Shown piece after piece: positions 1 to 12,151 of a DNA stretch of 64,000 nucleotides (positions are counted from its first letter, which is position 1; every line of letters begins with the position of its first letter). Source of the stretch: Taeniopygia guttata (taxonomy: Eukaryota; Chordata; Aves; Passeriformes; Estrildidae); NCBI RefSeq assembly GCF_048771995.1, contig NC_133024.1, positions 24,444,001 through 24,508,000 on the forward strand, written 5' to 3'. Under the pieces are notes generated by a model. It saw only the letters and a list, made by a program, of their open reading frames with translations, ran no database searches and was not told where the DNA came from. Position numbers and translations under genes: made by a program.

Positions 1-3000
1 CAGCAAGAGGGAAAGGTGGGAAGAAGCAGCACTGACTGGAACCAGAGTGATCACACACGTCACAGGTATTCACAGAGGGCTCAGGAAAATCAGAAAAAAA
101 AAGCAGCTCAGATCTGGGCACCTTCCTGGGGAATTACCTCTCCACAGTACTAATCAGCCTTCCCCAAAATTGCAGTGTTCATGACTGCTGGTGCTGTGCC
201 CAGCATCGCTTTGGGAAGAACCACATAAGGGATAATTTGGAATAGGTCAGAGTGTAAAAAGTCAATGATGATGGATTTTAACAAAGGAGTGGATGTGGTA
301 AAAGCAGCTTCTGTGTGTGTCTGGGATGCTGGAGCAGGAACCTGACACAGATATCAATAAGGAAATTGTGACTAATATAAATGTGATAACTCAGTAAAAG
401 CTGGTGCTAGAAGAAGCATATTGACCAATGCTACTCATCTGCCAGTTTTATCCTCACAGATCTCAAAATCCTAATAATTTTCTTTAAAAGGAGACATCAG
501 CATCACCTTTTTTATTTCACACATTGAAAAATAGAGGCACGAAGAAACAAGTCATTTGCCCAGAAAGCATAAACAAGAGCAAAATTTCAACCCAACGCCT
601 TGGGTTCTGTGATGAGTATCCTGCAAAACAGTCCATGCTGCCTCCACACAAGGAGGAAGAATTTCACCAGGCACACACACACTTCCCTTCAGGAAGGCTT
701 CACAAGTAGGAAGGAGAGCAAAGGAAACGTGGTAGGGTCCAGACAGACACACAAGAGATGAAGGGATGGGCTGAAGGAGATGGGAGAGTTGGGTGTGGTC
801 CACACAGGAGGGACATCACCAGGCATCCAGCGAGCACCAGCAGTGGAAAAGGGAACAATGATAATGTGGAGCTTGTTTGAAAGGCAGAGAGAAGAGGAAA
901 AAGTGCTCAAGCAGCAGTGAAAGAGCAATAGCTGATTCACACCAGGAGGTGAAAGAGAGAGAGGACACCCAAGGAAAAATTCCTTGATCAATAGTGCTGA
1001 GAACCATGGGGAGAGCACAGAAAATAAGGGAGGAAAAAGATGTGTTTCCTCTTACAAGAAATAAAGGGGGGGGGGGGGGGAGAAGGATATGGACATCTTG
1101 CCACTGAAGCACCAATATGATCATTACAAGAGAGAGATTGATTTCTCCTGGGCAAGACCTGTCTTGCATCAACACCAAGCTCAACTGTCTCAGCCAAGTA
1201 TGAACTTCAAGAAAGACACTGGCACTTTGCAAAACGTTGTGGACCCCTTAAATTCACTGTTTGTTCTTTGTTGGGGTTTGTAAATTTGGGTTATTGTGTG
1301 CGTTTTGTTTTTTGGTTTGGTTTGTTTTTTTTTATTGGCATTATTATTTTTGTAGCTTTTTTCTTCAAATGGCTCCCTTTAGAATGTCTCTTCCTTGACT
1401 CTGCCTTTGGGCCTATCCTTTACAATGGCAAGGCAGAATCAAAGGCCCTGGGGGGCTCTGCCACATCTGAGCCACAGGGGAATTCTGCTATGGTGACCTG
1501 TGGGATAATGCAGATTTCTCTGAAGCACTGAGGGACATACAGAGGTCTTTTTGCCTGTCTCATTAACCAGAATTCCTTTGTAGCTTCCAGCTGCTTCATA
1601 GCAGTGCTGAGGTCAGAAAGGGGGGCAAACAGAGATTTCCAACTTGTGGTTGCACATGGCAGGCAAAGGAAGGAGAGAAATATTTCTCCAGTGGGTTTCA
1701 GAGCCTATTTAGAATGCAATAATTAATGAGTCAAATATTTCCTCAAATCAGACTCCAGAGTCTCAACTTCCCATCATGTCTATTCCACACAGCACCAGTA
1801 ATTTTCCTTCCTCCCTCTTCTGTTGAGGTGATTAATAATTAATTATTATTAAAAGAAAATGGCTGAGGGAACCCGCTTCCAGTTTTGCAACCAAAGGACT
1901 CGAACCGACAGTAATTATAATCCTCGTCACTTTTCATCCAGCTAGGCAAAATCTGGGTTTATGGCAGAAGGCTGTGCCTCTGCTCCTCACCGTATCTAAA
2001 GCTAATGGGATGGGGAGGGATGAGGAAATGTAGCAGATTCTCATGAGCTTTGGAAGGAGCTCATATGAAGCAAGGCAGAAATGAAGAGGTCTCAGCTCTT
2101 GGAAAGCCCTTTTGAAAGCTCGTTGGGGGAACCATAGCAGAACTGACTGCTTCTGACTTCTGCTAATACCCCATGCTGAATATTAATGATAAACATAATA
2201 AAATATGTATACAGTGTAATAGGAATAAAAACGCACATGTAGCACCACAGATTTATAATACTGCTTTACATACACATTCAGACAGCTGAGTAGCTGTGGT
2301 GAGCAAGGAGCCTGCTGCAAAGAATAAAAACAAGCTCCCTGCTCGAGGTACTTATTCATGCTTGTGCCAGACTTTTTTTTTCACGTCTGCTGTGTTGCTT
2401 TCAGGTCCCTTTGCTTCCCAGTTCCCAGTGTGATTACACTGTCTGGACAAACTTAATAGCTTAATCTGTATCATTGTCCTAGCACCTGGAAGTATTTAAA
2501 GCTGAGGAAAAGGGAGTGGGTAAGAAGTAGGTTTGCTGGCATTTCACAGTCCTATCCTGTAAGAGATTTCATTATCAACAAACCAATGATTTGGAATGGC
2601 TTAAGTCTCTCCAGAAGATGACCTACGTCCATTCCTGCCCTACAGCTGGCTTTATTCCATCTTTTTCACCACCCTGGATCTGCACAGAGCAGTTCCTGAC
2701 AGCTAGGGATTCTCAAAAACATCAGCTATACTTTCCCTATGCATAACATGGCAAGTGAGAATATATCCAGTTCTAAACCCTTAACAGACAACAATAGTCA
2801 ATGTTACAGAAGCCTGAAAAGTCTGAAAAGAACCCAGAGTTCATGGAGGCAAGATGACAGAAGAGAGATGGTCAACAGAGCCACATTTTATGGTCTCCAA
2901 CAGGGACTACATCAGGTGTTCTGCTGACCACAAAATCCACACTATTTTTTCCCCCTCTATATTATTTGGTCTAACAAAAGAATTTGCATCTCCCTGTAAA

Positions 3001-6000
3001 TTATCTTGCTTACTTTACATAGCATCCTTTCTTCTCTTTCAGCTCCAGTCCCTTTCTGTCATTCTTTTTCTGCATCTTTCATGCTTCACCCATTCTGTTT
3101 CCTCCTTTCACTAATTTGAGTTGCCAGGACTGAAGACCACTGTCTATTTGTGTGGCCTAGAAGTAGTGATATTTTCCAATTAGAATTTGCAAGACAACTT
3201 GGGTTTTGTTAGCATAGGAATGTTTGCCCTGAGAAGGGCACAGAGCCAGGGAGTGGGTTTGATGATTCTGGATGAGAGCAGGTGTGAGTACCACCACAAG
3301 TCTGCGGGATGCATTTTCTACTCTCTGTTTTAATCTTATCTTATGATTTCTTGAAGCAGAAGTGGCCTTGATATGTATAAATGAAACTGTTAGGCAAAAC
3401 CCACAGAGTGGTAGTAAAAGTAATGTTTATGGTAATAACATAATGCAGGCAAAATATCATAACATGTGTTTACAAATAACAACACTCTCCTTTAAGGCAC
3501 TTGAGACATTCCCTGTTCCATAGGGTGCACCTGTTTATCAGACAGGCCATCTCTCAGGGGTCTGACCTGAACCACTGAGCAGCCTCAGCTGGGAATTAGA
3601 CCCCCTTCTGGGACTTAAAGCTCTGGAAATTATTTAAAGTGCTTGCAAGCAAATCCATGGTGCCTATCAAACAGTTCCCCAGAGAAAGCAGGAAAGGGGA
3701 AAAATTCTTCCTGTGCAGACTCTGACAGTGATCTTGAGAAAGCACCACGGGAAGCAAACAAGCCCTCACCTAAATGCAGTTGGCGTTGTCTATTTCCTTT
3801 TCCTGCTCTGATATTCAGCACCTTTGCTTCCCTCCTGTCAAAAGAGCTGTCAGCAGAGGTAGCTCACGAGGGAGATGCTTTTTTGACTGAGTCTGTTCCC
3901 AGACTCAGCACTTTTACAGAGTCATTTCATTCTGAATGACTCCCAGATTGTTTATGCCAGAGGAATACAGTACCATCCTCCAAAGCATTTCAGCTACTGG
4001 AGCTCAAGGAGTAACCAAACATCTTGCCCAAGTACAAGATGAAGACTGCAAGAAAGACCTTCTGCTGTACCAAGCAAGTCAAGGAAATAGAAGCCTGCTG
4101 TGAACTTTCCTCCACCAGAGGTTACTGCCCTGTCTCAGCTTTGAGACTTGCTACTTTTAGTCTTTAAGACAAGTTTGCACATTTAGACTGAAGCAAAGAG
4201 GAACGATGAAAGAAGGAGCCCAGCTGGCAACTCTTTTAGAGATGGCATCAGCAGCACCATGGGGGCAGCATCTGGCAGCAGCTGCAGCATCTTCCACTGA
4301 CTCAGCTGTTTGCAGGACCATCCATTGCTCTTTTGCTCTCGGCTCAGCCACAAGTAAAATGTGTTTACTGAATAAAGCGTCACAGCAATAACTTGATCAC
4401 TTTACACTGAGGGTCTGTGAGTGGGACTCATTAAAATTAGATTTTAAAATTGCTTTAGCTACCTCTAAGTTGACTCAGGACAAGTCTCAGGACAACTATC
4501 TCCCTCGGCCCCCTAATGGCAAGGTCACCCAAGAGCACATGAAAAGCAGTTTCCACAAGGGAGGGAAAAGAAGCAGTTTATACAACCAGCCTGTAAATCA
4601 CTTGCACTCAACTGGTACAAGTTTCTTGTGCAAACCAGGTGTTAGAAAAACAACTCTTGCCCTTAATTAACAAAGATGAATTCAGACTGCAGGAGCAGGT
4701 GAGTTTGGCACCTAAGCTGGTAAGATCAGACAAGCTCAATAGAAAAATCTATGCACACAACGTACACCCAGCGGGATACACACAGAGAGCCCTGAGAACA
4801 CAAGATGGAAGAATTTCCATCATCAAAGCAGAACATCACAGGCAGCTGCAGGCAGCCTGAGGGCAGGACACAGTTGCTAAGCAACTCTTCCCTAGGTTGG
4901 ATGTCGCACACACCCCCAACCCCAACCACGCTGGGCATATGAGGGATATTTTGCACTGGGGTTTCTTTAAGGAGGCAGCTAATAAGTGGGTTGTTTTCCA
5001 ATGCTTTCCTCAAGCAATGCCAAGTACCTTGATTCTGTGATTCTAACCAACAGTCCCCTTTCAAAAGCATCCTGGCCTTCTGTAGTTGGCAGTGGGATTT
5101 GACTGGACCAGTTAGCTGCTCATGGTGTGAATACAGACATCAGGGTGAAACATGTGCAACATAGACACTGCTGCAGACAATTAGATGTTTTAGCCTGGTA
5201 GTGTTTGACATGTGTGCCCAACAATAAGAAGCTCAGAAATAAACAGATAGTCAAATAACAAAGAGCATTGTTAAAGAAAGACAGAAAAGCTGTTCTCCTC
5301 CCTACTCATTGCCCCAAGAAACTGTAAGCTTTATTTTTCTCTTTTTATTTTTCTCTTTCTTTCTTACGATGAAATAGTAACACCATAAGAGGATCAATAT
5401 TTTGAAGAAAGCAGAAATATTTTAGGACATTCCACCCTCTCTTTCAAGTATTTGGATCCTGGGGGCTATCCATCTGCCCAGGCAGCTAAGGGTAGATGGG
5501 TATCTTGAAGAGAACAGTTCTTGAAGAGCTGAGAACATTGAAGGGCTGGTGACTTCACAAAGCAGAAATCTGAAAGAAAAATCTACCTACAAAAAACTTG
5601 AGAGTCTCAGTTCAGCTGGGCCTGGAAAGCCAGAACCATCCAGCTCAGCAGAAGAACTTCAGCAAAAAAGAGGAAAGAGAAGTGGTCAGGGACAGTGACA
5701 GCAGGTCATGGCTGGGTGCTGACCAGGCAGCAGATCTGTGCCTCATCTCTGCTGGGAGCTTCAGCAAAGCTCACGCCCCGCTGCAGAACATTTCTGTTCC
5801 AGTAATACAACATTGCCTGAACAGATGAGAGTTTCTTCAAGAATCTTTTTTGAAACAGTTCTTGCCATAGGTGTACATCTGTAGTGCTGCCCCAGCCTAA
5901 GTCATGGAAGGCTTCCCATGGCTACAACAGCTTTGGGCTAAAGCAACACATCACGAGGTGTTTAAAAATGCCTTCTCACTTTGGGGAGTAACTAAGACAC

Positions 6001-6212
6001 AAGTGACCAGATTTCTGACAGCACTGACAGCAACTTGGCTCTTTCAGGGATAAGGCAAAGAAATTTGCATGCAAGCTGCAAATATCAGCATTCATTCCCC
6101 CCATCCTGGCAGAACTGAGATGTCTTGTCTGAAATGTATATACTTGTATAGAGCAAGCTTATCTAGTGCTCTGTAGCCATCATAAATTCTTCCACTCCAC
6201 CTGTTGCCTTTA
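1..6212. other. Non-coding stretch, no gene recognised
   Basis: I see no recognisable gene or complete transposon here. Open frames on both strands are short (up to about 140 codons), overlap one another and match nothing I know. Minor structures are a run of 15 G at 1066-1080, a perfect 16-bp AT palindrome at 1833-1848, a T-rich patch around 1314-1355 and a T/C-rich low-complexity patch at about 5333-5367. A short octamer-like tail at 5031-5045 resembles the end of a CR1 element, but its flank does not. Confidence 0.6.
1066..1080 (+). repeat. Poly(G) run, 15 nt
   Basis: An uninterrupted run of 15 G follows a short A-rich stretch. Length errors from polymerase slippage or sequencing are likely here. 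It could contribute to quadruplex structure on the plus strand. Confidence 0.95.
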
Positions 6213-6670
6213 TGAGAGACAACGGCGACCTGGTTACAAGAAGACAGCACGGCAGCCCGGCCTCACCCGGGCTACTCGGACTAACGACACACGCTGACAC
6301 CAATTTGGTGGACGGTCGAAAGCGTTTATTATCTTATCTCATGGGTTTAAATAGTCTTGGGCGACTTTGCTTCGTCAGAGGGGGGCTGGGGGTCTCAGGG
6401 GATAGTGGGTAATGGAATTTTACTTGGGCCGGTGTGGCTGCATTCCTCTGAGGCTTCTGGAGTTGATAGATAAGTGGGGAAGAGAGGCAGAGAGGGGGAT
6501 GGGTCTATCTTTCCGTCACACCCCGAAATCTTCCGTTCGCCTGTCCCTTACCTACCACATCCACCCTAACCTACTTTTGCCGGAATGTTTCTCTGTAATT
6601 ATTCACCTGTGCTCGCAGGTCCATTGGGCCAAGCACGGGACAAGTGCACATCCCTGGGCCCTCAAAAACA
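6213..6670 (-). mobile_element. Solo LTR of an avian endogenous retrovirus (LTR-A)
   Basis: Read on the minus strand this has the layout of an LTR: a long U3, a TATTTAAA box (plus positions 6346-6353), an AATAAA signal (6325-6330), and a CG-rich R/U5 ending in a CA dinucleotide at 6213. The left edge reads TGAGAG. The right edge is either TCA at 6664 (minus start TGAGGG, a near match to the other terminus) or ACA at 6670, so that boundary is uncertain by a few bases. I found no target-site duplication at either choice. It is markedly richer in CpG than its flanks, as expected for a fairly young LTR. No gag, pol or env remnant adjoins it, so it is a solo LTR. Confidence 0.75.
6325..6330 (-). 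terminator. Poly(A) signal of LTR-A
   Basis: AATAAA on the minus strand, only about 15 nt downstream of the TATTTAAA box at 6346-6353. The signal would therefore lie at or just before the likely transcription start, that is, at the U3/R edge. Confidence 0.6.
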
Positions 6671-9338
6671 GACATACAAGTACTTGGTGTTATTAGCCTA
6701 ACTCTACAGATGAGCAGCTGAGATTCTGGGATCCTTAATCAAATGCTTATGTCCTTTTGGGATGCTCATGGAAGAGCTGGACACATTCCCCATATTGTCT
6801 GAATGCCAGAGCAGCATTTTTTCCCCCTGCAGGTTTGATTATTCTTCCTAAACTGAGTTTCTGGGAAGCTCCAGAAATGGTACTAATGAGGTTTTATTCA
6901 TTAAAAGCTATTTTCCCTTTTGTTTCATATTCAGTGGGCCAAAGAGAAAGTCAGAAACTACTCTATGTACCAGAACTCAAGAGAATGACAAACCCTCTCC
7001 TGTCATCTCTTTTGTTGTAGCTTGAGCTTTGAGCAAGAGGAACATATCTCAGCAAGGCTTTTCTTCACAGCCTCTTGCAGTTGCCCATCAGGATGTGTTG
7101 TGAGCCTGGGCCTTTGAGAGATTTCCCCAGGTAGCAAGGCTTTTGTCAACCTCCATCTTTGTGAAAAGGAACTTAGGGCTTTGCTCAACTCCAAAAGTTT
7201 TGGGCTTTCCCCACAAAAATTTATTCTTCCCTTTGGGACAAAATAGCAATATATGTGGACAGCAGGCAGACAGCTTGGAGATAAACAAATAGCAGTTTTC
7301 AGATGAAGCTTTTTTCCTCCTTTTCATTTTTACACAGAAGACTCTGGAGGGGAAAGAGAGAAAGTGAACAGAAAAGTCCACAGGGAGAGGAACATGTGTG
7401 GGGGGAGGAGAGTGAAAGGAAACAAATTAAAATGACAGATAGAAATTGTGTGTAATAGTGCATTATTTATAAAGACAAGTTCAGCTGAAAAACATTCCTC
7501 TCCAGGCAGGAAAAAAGGAAATAAATCTTTTTATTTCACCATGTTCATTAGTTGCTATCAGCCCAATCCAAGTGCCAGATGCATCACTACAAACCAACCG
7601 AGGATTGTGGCCACAGCCAACTGTGCTTTGCATGGAGCATCTGTAGCTTGCAGGTCAAAATCATGAAATAAAGTCAAAACATTCAAAATCCTGATGTGGG
7701 AGCAGACTTCAGAGCATAGAGCTTGTTACACAAGCCTGCTCCAGGGAAACACAGCAAGGGCAACATTGTCATATTCAGCAAGACTGATTTTGGGACCTCT
7801 TCAGTGATACTTCAGGGCTACTTTTGCAGGGTGGAACAGAGGGAGAAAGTTGCCAGGTAACACTGGGGAACTTCCAAAGAGTCAAGCCCCAAGTTTTTGT
7901 CTGTAGCTTGAGCAGAAATAGGCGAATTCCCCAAAGATATTGTCAGGCCAGGAAAAGGATACCTCCCTTGGAGCTGCATGAGCTGCCAGTTTAATAAAGC
8001 CATGTTTTCAGGCTCCCAAGGGCAGTTCTCATTCTCCAATATTCCTCTCTGAATTCCTGTAAGGTAATACAGAATTTAAAGCTATCCAATATTTTGCAAC
8101 AATCCACATGTGTTATATATGCCCTTTGTCTTCCAAATTTACATCTTTTAAAAAAGCACATGCATTAGTTTGGTCGTGGAGTTTCTCTATAAACTTTCTA
8201 TTGCTTATGTTTTCATTGCCTATGAACTTCAGTTTTCCAAATATTTTATTATTTTGCTGGAGACAGAAATTAGATTGAAAAGATAGTTATTTACAGGATC
8301 ATTTATTTTCTGAAGGTCATGGAATTTTCTTTAAAAAAAAGCCTTTTAAGTATCTCCTCAAATCTGCCTGCCTTTTCAGAAATAATTGCCAGTATTGCAG
8401 CAAAGAAACTGTAAGTATCTTAGCACACGTGATGTGTTTGCCTGTGTGTAAGGCAGCTGGTCAGTCCCTCTACTCTTGAGAGGACCTGCCAATAACTCCA
8501 CTCTCTGTCACAGCACACTCTCATCTTTTTCCCTTTCCAGCTAGAACCATTCTGCTATTGCCCTGCCTGCTCCTTTTAAATCTCTTAGGAGCTGGGATTC
8601 CTCCAAAAACTGATCATCTCCTAAAGACATCTGCCAGCTCTGTTCTGAGCCTTTTATGGAGACTGCCTAATGATCCCAGCTGGGTCTGACTGGGACTGGA
8701 TGGGTCCTGTAGAGCCAAAACATCCTGGTATAGTATCTTGCCCAGAAGAGCTGACCTACAACATTATCTTGTTGCAAGCTTCCCATACCTACTCTTTAAC
8801 AGCTATTTTACAGTTTGTCCTTTACATTTTCAATCTGTCCTTTTTATTTTTTAATCTTGTTCATGATGCTTTGGGGTGAAAGAGAACCAGCTTCTCAATC
8901 TCAACCATTTCCGAGCCATCATTAATTTCTTTCCCACCCTCATTTACTAATAGACCTACTTTCTCCCTACTGTTACTTTTTGCTCTGATCTCTTTGCAAA
9001 AGCCTTTCTTATTCTACTTTAGCCCATTGATTTCATTCTGTTTCTCATCTGCCAAGCCCTCAGATGGCAGGTTTTATCAGCTAGGAATTCATCTCATTTC
9101 TTTCTATTATGCAACATTATCTCAGCTGCCTCACTGAAACTGAAGCAGAACAGGTCTCCTGCACTCACTTTTATCATCTAAGGCCCTTATTCAGCAAGGT
9201 AATGCCACCAGGCTCACCTGAATTGTCTCACTGAGGTCAGGAACTGAAAGTTAGGAGGACAGTCTTAAGGCCCTTGTTCATCAGTGGGAGGTAAAAGTTC
9301 CCTTGCTGCCATTCTGTGAAAAAAAAAATTAATATATA
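6671..9338. other. Non-coding stretch, no gene recognised
   Basis: Unique-looking AT-rich sequence with scattered short open frames under 100 codons on both strands and no recognised domain. I see no clear transposon or RNA gene. Confidence 0.6.
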
Positions 9339-9404
9339 CATTGTGGGGATATATATTGATTTGTATTATATCAAAAATACATATCAATATATATCCCCAC
9401 AATG
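9339..9404. repeat. Near-perfect hairpin (28-bp arms, 10-nt loop)
   Basis: The left arm 9339-9366 and the right arm 9377-9404 are reverse complements at 27 of 28 positions; the one mismatch is about four bases from the loop. The loop is 9367-9376. Each arm is half CATTGTGGGG-like sequence and half AT repeat, so the pairing is not just AT low complexity. A 15-nt piece of the left arm (9341-9355) recurs exactly at 11184-11198. It could be a remnant of a palindromic element or a small RNA hairpin; the sequence alone cannot decide. Confidence 0.9.
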
Positions 9405-9406
9405 CC

Positions 9407-9485
9407 GAGGATGTTGAGGATAGAGGAAAATGATGAGGAAAATGATAGAGGAAAATTATGAGGATGTTGAGGATAGAGGAAAATG
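9407..9485 (+). repeat. Short tandem duplication, 53-bp period
   Basis: A 26-nt segment at 9407-9432 is repeated exactly at 9460-9485. The sequence between them is also built from GAGGAAAATGAT-like pieces, so this is a small purine-rich tandem repeat directly next to the hairpin. Confidence 0.85.
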
Positions 9486-11915
9486 CTCCAAATAGAGTTT
9501 CCTCTGTATTCCTAATCAAGGGATAGTGTGCCTGTGACCCACTTCCTTCCCCACCTGCTTACAGAAGAAATAAAGGACCTGCCCAGAAGCCCTGTCGATC
9601 CTTTAACGTCATCCATCCCAAAGGAATGGAATAAACTACTGAGGACTGGCACAAGGGTTATACAAGCAGATGTCAGCTCCAACTTTCTGGCATTTCTCCC
9701 TGTGACTGCTGCTCCCAAAACCCAACAAATGCTCCATGGCTCAAACGGGGCACCCTCTCAGGAGGTGCTAATCCACAAGATACTCTCCGTGGGTGGTAGG
9801 GAGAGAAGGGATTGAGAGGGTGCATATGCCTTAAGCGGTCAATGGTATTGAAAAGTAGCCCTGCAGGAGGATTAATTATGTCATCGGAAGAAAAGAAAAC
9901 TGAGCAAAAGTGTTTGAAAATCTCTGCCACTCTCCTGTCTTCCCCACCACCTCACTTTCTCATTTGGAAACTCTCAGATGCCTCTCCCTCTCTGGATGTT
10001 TTGATAAGGCCTTTTTCTTGTTTCTGCGCCGCCTCAAGCAAGTCTGATTTGATTTTGCTTCCCTTTCCTCCCCTCCCTGGTTTGAGGTGTGCACTGCTGG
10101 CTATCTGTTAAATTCCATCTCCCTTGCTTGTTCATTTTCTATACAATTCCTTTACACACCCTCCCTTCAGCCAAATGGATTTTTTTAATCTACCTTGTAT
10201 TTTAAGTTGTCTTGATATTGTTAGCCTTTGGGCTTACGAGACTGTGTTTTTAATACTTTTCCATCCTCCCTATGCCCCATCTCCAGTTCATACTAGAGGA
10301 CAGCTTTGCATTTATTTCTATCAACTCCATAATTGGTTTGCAGAAAGTTCCAGCATCCTTATTAGAGTTATGTCAGAACCAATACCATGGGCCTGATTCT
10401 CCAGCAATAGAAAGTGAAGAACTACCAGGGCAGTGAGAGCCATTCATCACCTACAAGGGCAGATTGAAGTCACTACAGCCAAATTATGGGATTGGCCTCC
10501 CCTCTAAGATGAACTGAAAGTCCAGAAATTCTTCCTGATCTGGGCAACATTAGACTGGGATGTGATTTTGGATATGGCAATATCTCCAGAAGTTCTCACA
10601 CTCCTGAAAAGTGGACTCTTGAGTTATACAGGCAATGTTTGCCTGATCAAGTAAAATTCTATCCCACCACAGACACTGCTTTACATCCAACTGACCATCA
10701 GCTCAGAAGGCCATGGTTTACAGTATTATTTTTTTAATCTCTTCCAAAATAAAAAACAATAATTGCTGGGTACTCAGAGTATGAGCATCTCTGATGAGAT
10801 ATTTCTTTGCCAGCAGTGGAGATTTTTTTTCCCCAGTATATTTTTCAGTAATAATAAAAAAAAGTCCTCATACTTAAATTTTAAAATACCTGAAAGCTTT
10901 TCCATATGTTCTAGTTTGATCTGGCTTCGCAGATTTGAACTTTTTTTTTTTTTTTACAGTGTGTGACCACTTCATAAAACATCTCCTTCTTTATTTTTGC
11001 AACAGTTCTGTTCTGAAAGTTCATTGGGTTTTTTGCAGGTGCAATTGTTATATTCCTGTCACAGTGGCCTGTTTCTTTGCCTCATTTAACTCTAACATAT
11101 TCCAGTTGGGGTAAAACAGAGTATGTAATGTCATTTTCCCAAAAATAACACTTTAGTTTCTCAATAAATCCAAACCAACCTCCTTGTGGGGATATATACA
11201 AAGACATTTACTTTGAACATCAACTGTGGAAATACATGTTGGAATCTGCCAGGGCAACTCAGTGCCTTTCATTTTGACATTTTCACACAGATATAAGAAG
11301 AGGTCAGCTTCTTTCTCCACAGCTAGTTTTGGCTCTCAGGGTGCTAATGGAAATAAAAGCTCTATGTGCCTTACTCTAGGTGAGCCAGTCTCACTGTGGT
11401 GATGCCTGGAGAGAAGTCAGTTAGGTGGAGGAATACGTCTCATCATTTTCATTCCTTCATTTTTTCCCCTTTCTTTTACAAGGAAAGACTACAGCAACAG
11501 GAAAAGAAGAAAAGACTGTGTTGCCATACCTTCAAAGTCTTCTAACGTTTTGACTTCCTGCTTTGCTTCTGTTTGGAAACTTCTTGTTACAGAGACCATC
11601 CTGAATTAAAGTCTGTAGCAATGCTTGGATCTCTAATCCCTCAATAATTCAAAATCTAAGTTCTCTGGACATAGGAATTGATCCATAACACACACACTAT
11701 TAAAATAGGTCAGGTTAAAATTTACCATGCCATGGTAATTGAGAATGTCAAAGAATTTTCAAAATATTTCCTCATGAATCCTCAGAGTATGCAGTAAATC
11801 TTATCAGCAAAATTTGAACCATCCAATCATGACAAAAGCAGCAGTGACTTGACCAGCTCACACAGAGGGTGGAACAGGTAGAAGCATCCTAATTCCTACC
11901 CAGTCCCAGAGTCTT
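9486..11915. other. Non-coding stretch, no gene recognised
   Basis: No gene recognised; open frames are under 100 codons. It contains a poly(T) run at about 10940-10956 and a second copy (11184-11198) of a 15-nt piece of the 9.34 kb hairpin arm. Confidence 0.55.
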
Positions 11916-12151
11916 GAGCTGCACCAAGGGAAATTTAGGTTGGATATTAGGAAGAGGGTTTTTATGGGACAGGTGATAAAGTTCTGGAATGGTCTGCCTG
12001 GGGAGGTGGTGGAGTTGTCATCCCTGGAAGTGTTTAAAAAAACATTGGATGTGGCACTCAGTGCCATGATTTAGCTGAGGTGTTAGAGCATGGGTTGGAC
12101 CTGATGACCTTAAAGGTCTCTTCCAACCCAGTGATTCTGTGATTCTGTGAT
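11916..12151 (+). mobile_element. CR1 LINE, 5'-truncated 3' end
   Basis: The stretch matches the 3' end of avian CR1 retrotransposons: a TTTAGGTTGGATATTAGGAA motif near 11933, a CTGGAAGTGTTTAA-like motif near 12025, GGTTGGACCTGATGACCTT near 12092, a CTCTTCCAACCCA motif, and a terminal tandem octamer (GATTCTGT, two copies) at 12133-12150. Such severe 5' truncation is typical of CR1. It carries no intact reverse transcriptase frame. CR1 does not usually leave target duplications and I see none. Confidence 0.93.

Noticed and set aside
1880..1915. tRNA-like T-arm (GGTTCGAGTCC on the minus strand)
   Set aside because: The T stem has only two sound pairs next to the loop; the outer pairs fail, so it is not a tRNA.
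5031..5045. GATTCTGTGATTCT, similar to a CR1 tail
   Set aside because: The upstream sequence lacks CR1 3' landmarks, so the short match is probably chance.
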